A stretch of DNA of 64,000 bases from positions 124,001-188,000 of the forward strand of contig DATLJS010000035.1 in NCBI GenBank assembly GCA_035538795.1, given 5' to 3'. Position 1 is the first letter of the stretch; each line of letters opens with the position of its first letter. This DNA is from JAJZGK01 sp035538795 (GTDB lineage: Bacteria; Pseudomonadota; Alphaproteobacteria; Rhodospirillales; Magnetospirillaceae). The notes under the pieces were generated by a model. That model was not told the origin of the DNA. It was given only the letters and a program-made list of their open reading frames with translations, and ran no database searches. Both the position numbers and the translations under genes were made by a program. Shown here one piece after another: positions 59,752 through 64,000 of this stretch.

Positions 59752-61427
59752 CCTATCTATTTCCAGACATCGCAGATGCCTACGGTTTTCAGCGAGATCA
59801 CAGCCGCGAAATCATCATCGTTGGCTTTGCTGGTGGGGGCGGAAGCTGCGAAGGGATTAAACAGGCCTTGGGGCGGTCCCCTGACGAAGCCCTTAACCAT
59901 GACCCCGAAGCCGTGGCCATGCATGCCGCCAACCATCCGGGAACCCGGCATTGGTGCCAGAACATCTGGCAAGCGATCCCTTCTGACGTCGCCGCCGGGC
60001 GGCCTGTCGGGTTGGCTTGGTTTTCACCTGACTGCAAGCACTTCAGCAAGGCCAAGGGCGGGAAGCCCCGTTCCCGTAACATCCGCGATCTGGCCTGGGT
60101 TGTGGTCGGCTATGCCAAGCTACCACGTCACCTACGGCCCCGCGTGCTGATGGTCGAGAACGTCGAAGAGTTCCAAACCTGGGGTCCGCTTCTGGATGAC
60201 GGCCAACCCTGCCCTGACCGTAAGGGGGAGACGTTCCGTCGGTGGGTCGGAGAACTGCAACGCCTGGGCTATCGCGTCGAGTGGCGCGAAATCAGGGCCA
60301 TGGATTACGGCACTCCTACTATCCGTAAGCGGCTGTATCTCATTGCCCGCTGTGACGGCCTCCCCATCGTCTGGCCTGAATTCTCGCACGGACCCAGCCG
60401 CCAGCATCCTTACTTCACGGCTGCCAACATCATCGACTGGTCATTGCCCTGCCCGTCTATCTTCGAGCGTCGCCGTCCTCTGGCCGAGGCCACCATGCGC
60501 CGGATCGCCGCCGGCACCATGCGCTATGTAGTCAATGCGGCTGAACCATTCATCGTCACTTGCAACCATGGGGGAGACATCTTCCGAGGTCAGGGATTGG
60601 CCGATCCGTTTCGCACCGTTACGGCTGCCCACGATGCCCATGGAGTTGTGATTCCTCATCTCATGACGATGCGGAATGCCCAAAAGCCTTATTCTGCCGG
60701 CAATGAGCCTTTGCATACGATCACCGCTGGCGGTGCTCACATCTATGCGGTGTCCGCTTTCCTGGCCAAACATTACGGCGGCGTGATCGGGCATGGTGTC
60801 GAGCAGGCCATGGGCACCGTGACCACTATCGATCACCATTCTTTGGTCGCAGCACATCTGACGCAGTTTCGTCCGAATAGCAAAGGCCATCCTATCGACG
60901 AACCCTTGCGAACTGTCATTGCCGGTCACTCTGAGCACCACCTTTCGACGGGGTGCCAATTCGGTGTCGTCGCGGCTCACCTGACGCATTTCTACAGTTC
61001 TGCCTCCGATGGCGGCCAGGGCGATTTGCGACACCCGATCAAAACTGTCACCGGAGAGGGGCAACATGCCGGGTTGGTATCGGCGTTCCTGACCAAATAT
61101 TTCGGCGCTGCCGGTCCCGGACAGGATTGCCGCGATCCGTTGCACACCGTCACTGCCTTGCCGCGCTTTGGTCTGGTCACTGTCGATATTGGCGGCGAGC
61201 CTTATGCTATTACCGATATTGGCATGCGGATGCTGACGCCCCGCGAGCTGTTCCGCGCTCAGGGATTTCCCGACTCCTACAAGATCGATATCGAGTTCAA
61301 CGGCAAAACGCTGTCCAAGGCAGCACAGGTCCGCATGTGCGGAAATAGCGTATGCCCTCCCGTCGCCAAAGCATTGGTCGCGGCAAATGTGCCGGAAATG
61401 TCTCTGGTTCGTGAGGCCGCAGAATGA
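59748..61427 (+). CDS. C5-cytosine DNA methyltransferase with repeated target region
   Basis: The 559-residue protein has motif I (IVGFAGGGGSCEG), motif IV with catalytic Cys96 (WFSPDCKHFSKAKGG), VENVEEF (motif VI), DYGTPTIRKRLYLIA (VIII), and C-terminal LTPRELFRAQGFPDSY and VRMCGNSVCPPVAKALV (IX/X). Between them, about residues 280-480 hold six degenerate units of the form DPLHTVTA...LVAAHLT. Codon use in the repeat part is less GC-rich than in neighbours. It would mark phage or host DNA. No restriction partner is present. Confidence 0.9.
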   Translation: MTYLFPDIADAYGFQRDHSREIIIVGFAGGGGSCEGIKQALGRSPDEALNHDPEAVAMHAANHPGTRHWCQNIWQAIPSDVAAGRPVGLAWFSPDCKHFSKAKGGKPRSRNIRDLAWVVVGYAKLPRHLRPRVLMVENVEEFQTWGPLLDDGQPCPDRKGETFRRWVGELQRLGYRVEWREIRAMDYGTPTIRKRLYLIARCDGLPIVWPEFSHGPSRQHPYFTAANIIDWSLPCPSIFERRRPLAEATMRRIAAGTMRYVVNAAEPFIVTCNHGGDIFRGQGLADPFRTVTAAHDAHGVVIPHLMTMRNAQKPYSAGNEPLHTITAGGAHIYAVSAFLAKHYGGVIGHGVEQAMGTVTTIDHHSLVAAHLTQFRPNSKGHPIDEPLRTVIAGHSEHHLSTGCQFGVVAAHLTHFYSSASDGGQGDLRHPIKTVTGEGQHAGLVSAFLTKYFGAAGPGQDCRDPLHTVTALPRFGLVTVDIGGEPYAITDIGMRMLTPRELFRAQGFPDSYKIDIEFNGKTLSKAAQVRMCGNSVCPPVAKALVAANVPEMSLVREAAE

Positions 61428-62029
61428 CCACCATCGCCCCCCTGCCGCCCGGCCCTTACGACGTTATCCTGGCCGACCCGCCGTGGAAGTTCCTCACCTA
61501 TTCGGCCAAGGGCCATGGTAAGAGCCCCGAGCGGCACTATTCCACCATGACCCTGGACGAGATTTGCGCCATGCCGGTGCGCGAGGTGACCGACCGGAAT
61601 GCGGTGCTGTTTCTGTGGTGCACATGGCCGACCATCTTCCAGGCCCAGCGCGTGATCGAGGCTTGGGGCTTCCGCTATTCCGGGCTGGCCTGGGAATGGC
61701 TGAAGTACAACCCCAAGACCGGGAAATACGCCTTCGCCGGCGGATACGGCACCCGCAAGAACGTCGAGCCCTGCCTGCTGGCCCGGCGCGGCAAGCTGGG
61801 GGTGCAGGACCGATCCGTCCGCGACTTCATCCTGGCCCCACGCCGCGAACATTCCCGCAAGCCGGACGATCAATACGACCGCATCGACCGGATGTTCCCC
61901 GGCACCCGCCGCCTGGAACTGTTCGCCCGCCAGCAATGGCCGGGTTGGGACGCCTGTGGCAATCAGACCGGGCTGTTTACCCCCGACACCATCGACACCG
62001 CCGCCGGCCAGCCCCTGGCCGCCGAATGA
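61424..62029 (+). CDS. MT-A70-family adenine methyltransferase
   Basis: The 201-residue protein has DVILADPPWKFLTYSAKGHGKSPERHY with the DPPW catalytic motif at residues 18-21, FLWCTWPTIFQAQRVIEAWGF and EWLKYNPKTGKYAFAGGYGTRKNVEPCLLARRG, then the family end PRREHSRKPDDQYDRIDRMFPGTRRLELFAR. It makes N6-methyladenine in DNA. It starts in the stop of the cytosine methylase (ATGA). Confidence 0.92.
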   Translation: MTTIAPLPPGPYDVILADPPWKFLTYSAKGHGKSPERHYSTMTLDEICAMPVREVTDRNAVLFLWCTWPTIFQAQRVIEAWGFRYSGLAWEWLKYNPKTGKYAFAGGYGTRKNVEPCLLARRGKLGVQDRSVRDFILAPRREHSRKPDDQYDRIDRMFPGTRRLELFARQQWPGWDACGNQTGLFTPDTIDTAAGQPLAAE

Positions 62030-62049
62030 TCCATCGGAAAGGACGCACC

Positions 62050-62451
62050 ATGGAACAGACAGAACGCCATCGCCTACCGCACCGCCGACCCGTCGTCACC
62101 CGCAAGCTGACCGCCTTCGGCAAGACGCTGATCGCCAGCGCCGGATTCGACGTGGAAACCGGCAAGGTCATGGAGGTTTTCTTCGCCGGGGGCAAGGAAG
62201 GGACCAACGTGGACACCATCATGGCCGATGTCGCCGTGGTGATTTCCGTCGCCTTGCAGCATGGCGTTCCGGTCGAGGCCCTGGCCAAGTCCATCGCCCG
62301 CGTTCCCGCCGGCACCATCGCCCCCAAGGACATCGACCACGCCCCGACCGAAACCGAGAACGCTTCTCCGGTCGGCGACGTGCTGGATTGGATCATCGGC
62401 CTTGACGCCGAATATGCAGGCATCAAACCGGCCACCACCGCAGCAGAGTGA
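62050..62451 (+). CDS. TSCPD-domain protein
   Basis: The 133-residue protein has RLPHRRPVVTRKLTAFGKTLI, VFFAGGKEGTNVDTIMADVAVVISVALQHGVPVEALAKSI and RVPAGTIAP, the TSCPD domain usually found at the end of class II ribonucleotide reductases. As a free-standing phage protein it may modulate the host reductase. ATG 62050 follows the methylase after 20 bases. Confidence 0.82.
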   Translation: MEQTERHRLPHRRPVVTRKLTAFGKTLIASAGFDVETGKVMEVFFAGGKEGTNVDTIMADVAVVISVALQHGVPVEALAKSIARVPAGTIAPKDIDHAPTETENASPVGDVLDWIIGLDAEYAGIKPATTAAE

Positions 62452-62463
62452 AAGGACGAGATC

Positions 62464-63021
62464 ATGGCTACCAGATTGACCAAGGACATGCGCGAAAGGA
62501 TCGTCAGGGCCGCCAAGGCGGAAACCTTCGATGGTCGCAAGGCGAAGATCGCCACCATGGAGCATGAGCTTGCCGGCGCCATCCGCCGAACGGTTCTGGG
62601 CACCAAGACATTGGAACTTCTTGACGCCCTGCCGGACGGCATCGCCCCAACGCGCAACAAGCTGGCGGCGCAGTTGGCCGGCCACTATGAGCAGTTGAAG
62701 CTCGGTTCTGACGAAAGGTTTCCCAGCAAGGTCACCACTTACGACGGAACGATATGCCTGGACGTCTTCGACGGCAGCCACCCGCTGGCGGAGCAATACG
62801 AACTCTTCAGGGCAGAAGATAAGAAACTCGCCAACGATATGAAGTCGATCGAGGCGAGGCTGACGGCGCTGGTCAACTCCTATTCGACGGTCGAACGGCT
62901 GGTCGAGGCATGGCCTGACGGCGAAAGATACATCCCCAAACCTAAAGACGCCGTGCTGGTCGTCCCTGCGGTGCTGGTCAGCGACGTGATTGCCGAAATG
63001 CAAGCGGCCAAGGCCGCCTGA
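62464..63021 (+). CDS. Nmad5-like nucleotide-modification-associated protein
   Basis: The 185-residue protein begins TRLTKDMRERIVRAAKAETFDGRKAKIATMEHELA, the helical start I associate with the Nmad5 family (putative nucleotide modification domain 5). It ends in RYIPKPKDAVLVVPAVLVSDVIAEMQA. Placement behind two DNA methylases fits. The family assignment is from memory. Confidence 0.6.
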   Translation: MATRLTKDMRERIVRAAKAETFDGRKAKIATMEHELAGAIRRTVLGTKTLELLDALPDGIAPTRNKLAAQLAGHYEQLKLGSDERFPSKVTTYDGTICLDVFDGSHPLAEQYELFRAEDKKLANDMKSIEARLTALVNSYSTVERLVEAWPDGERYIPKPKDAVLVVPAVLVSDVIAEMQAAKAA

Positions 63022-63083
63022 AATCGACGGAAACAGGCTATCGGTGCTGCCATGCCGCGCCGATAGCGACGGAGGAACCAGAC

Positions 63084-63404
63084 ATGACCACGAATGATGA
63101 ACTGCTGACCAAACTTAACGCGGCCAATGGTGCCCTCGCCGATTGGATGAAAGCCGCTCAGGCTGCGGGAGACATCGAAAAGGAGCGCGACGAACTGCGG
63201 TCCGAGGTGGCCGACATGAAAGCGGGCATCCACGAGGTCATGGACAAGATCAGAAACGGCGAGGTCTGTGACTGCGACGTCTTGTGGTTCGGCCCGACCA
63301 CCACCCTGTGGGAGCGGCTTGACCAGATTGGCGGCGGGGACTCCTGCGCGGATTGCGGCGGCCATGACGGGCAGCACAAAGAGGAGTGCCCCATACCATG
63401 GTGA
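63084..63404 (+). CDS. Phage protein with coiled coil and Cys-rich end
   Basis: The 106-residue protein has a helical charged part (EKERDELRSEVADMKAGIHEVM) and an end with CDCD and SCADCGGHDGQHKEEC, a possible zinc site. GGAGGAACC precedes the ATG. The gene's end overlaps the next start. Confidence 0.65.
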   Translation: MTTNDELLTKLNAANGALADWMKAAQAAGDIEKERDELRSEVADMKAGIHEVMDKIRNGEVCDCDVLWFGPTTTLWERLDQIGGGDSCADCGGHDGQHKEECPIPW

Positions 63405-63622
63405 GGAAATCCCCAGACCTGTTTCCCGACGCCCCGCGCCGGCCTCGCCGCGTGCTGATGGCCGTGATTGACTGCGGAAACCCTCCCTTCGCCGGTATGA
63501 AGAAATTCTTCGTGCATCTCGTCTGCAGCAAGTGCGGCCATGACGACGACTGGAGCGATTTTCCGACCAAAACCGAATCGCAATCCCAGCCGTGCCCCAA
63601 GTGCAACACACCTGAAAACTGA
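63398..63622 (+). CDS. Small zinc-ribbon protein
   Basis: The 74-residue protein has MVRKSPDLFPDAPRRP at the start and CSKCGHDDDW plus CPKCNTPEN, two C-x2-C knuckles that form a zinc ribbon. It overlaps the gene before by 7 bases (GAGGAG before the ATG). Confidence 0.7.
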   Translation: MVRKSPDLFPDAPRRPRRVLMAVIDCGNPPFAGMKKFFVHLVCSKCGHDDDWSDFPTKTESQSQPCPKCNTPEN

Positions 63623-63641
63623 AGTTGAGGAGTAAGTGACC

Positions 63642-63953
63642 ATGTCCAAGCCGAACAATACGACCTCGCGTGTGATCGACGAGATTTATAGCGAGCGACG
63701 TCGTCAGGTCGATGCCGAGGGATACAGCGCACGTCATGACGACAAACACCCCGGCCAGATGGCCGCCGCTGCCGCCTGCTATGCCATCCGGTCTTCGGAA
63801 GACGTTTCGCTCGAAATCCGCAGGGACACCATCACGACGCTGTGGCCCTGGGAAATCTCTGCCTATAAGCCCAAGGACACGCGCCGCGACTTGATCCGTG
63901 CCGCCGCGCTGATTGTCGCGGAGATCGAGCGCATGGACCGCATCGCGTCCTGA
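63642..63953 (+). CDS. Conserved phage protein of the RRRQ...WPWE...KPKD family
   Basis: The 103-residue protein has VIDEIYSERRRQVDAEGYSARHDDKHPGQMAAAAACYA, then LWPWEISAYKPKDTRRDLIRAAALIVAEIERMDR, a pattern seen in many tailed phages but without a known role. ATG 63642 with GAGGAG upstream is chosen over a GTG six bases before. The last 47 bases of the window after it show nothing further. Confidence 0.75.
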   Translation: MSKPNNTTSRVIDEIYSERRRQVDAEGYSARHDDKHPGQMAAAAACYAIRSSEDVSLEIRRDTITTLWPWEISAYKPKDTRRDLIRAAALIVAEIERMDRIAS

Positions 63954-64000
63954 AGCTTTAGCCCATGTCCTCCACCGCCAGCACCGCAGAGACAGGACGC

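Larger units (their letters stand above)
32120..64000 (+). mobile_element. P2-type myovirus prophage (right end beyond the window)
   Basis: From a cos-like site onward, gene order follows P2: Q and P leftward, then O, N, M, L, X, lysis, R, S, V, W, J, I, H, fibre assembly, FI, FII, E/E', T, U, D rightward. The switch, ogr-like and replication genes come next. All structural genes look intact. P2 places attP between D and the repressor. Here that junction is continuous and the host DNA joins near cos, so this phage uses a different att location. The left boundary is set by the end of host genes and the start of AT-rich DNA, give or take 100 bases. No integrase is in view. Confidence 0.9.

Noticed and set aside
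52372..64000. Integrase or right attachment site
   Set aside because: No tyrosine or serine recombinase motif is visible in any frame up to the right edge. It must lie beyond the window or elsewhere.
1..64000. CRISPR array or insertion sequence
   Set aside because: No regularly spaced direct repeats and no IS transposase were found.

Overview
The window is high-GC DNA of an alphaproteobacterial type. Gene content and order (ModE/Mop molybdate genes, ethanolamine and polyamine catabolism, an RND pump) suggest a Rhodospirillales member such as a Magnetospirillum relative. That placement is an inference from gene style; there is no rRNA gene here to test it. No CRISPR array, rRNA or intact tRNA gene was found.

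Bases 1 to about 32,050 are chromosomal. In order they hold: a PAS/GGDEF signalling protein cut by the left edge; a stand-alone Fe-S dehydrogenase subunit; a leftward molybdate cluster (modA, a small unknown gene, a truncated haemoglobin, mop, modE) with ModE-box-like palindromes at modE and modA; eutBC for ethanolamine ammonia-lyase; a PP2C phosphatase/Ser-Thr kinase fusion; and eutA followed by a second, fused EutB-EutC lyase. After these come a DeoR/GlpR-type repressor divergent from an APC permease, a GlpA-like FAD/[2Fe-2S] dehydrogenase, an NAD(P)/FAD oxidoreductase and a glycerol-kinase-like kinase. A metallophosphoesterase, an AraC regulator, a putrescine operon (puuA-puuB-potF) with a GntR regulator, an MFS exporter and an RND pump complete this half. 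The lyase/permease/dehydrogenase/kinase block from 10.0 to 20.4 kb is the most unusual chromosomal part. The fused lyase and the kinase each lack a substrate-contact residue of their textbook relatives, so the block may serve an amino alcohol or polyol other than ethanolamine and glycerol.

From about 32.1 kb to the right edge lies a P2-type myovirus prophage. It starts with an AT-rich end, a cos-like site and leftward portal (Q) and terminase (P) genes. Rightward genes follow in P2 order: O N M L X, holin, lysozyme, Rz/Rz1, R, S, V, W, J, I, H, tail-fibre assembly, FI, FII, E/E' (with a -1 frameshift site), T, U, D. Two host-style accessory genes, one very AT-rich, sit between S and V. A repressor/Ner-like switch, a CII-like regulator and an Ogr-like zinc-finger late activator come next. 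A primase-helicase replaces P2 gpA. The early region ends in a DNA-modification set: a C5-cytosine methylase with a six-unit repeated specificity region, an MT-A70 methylase, a TSCPD protein and an Nmad5-like protein. No integrase and no right att site are inside the window.

The phage has its own regulatory signature: two copies of the dyad GTTAGGA-N7-TCCTAAC, one between the divergent P and O genes and one before V. These are positions at which P2 places Ogr-dependent late promoters.
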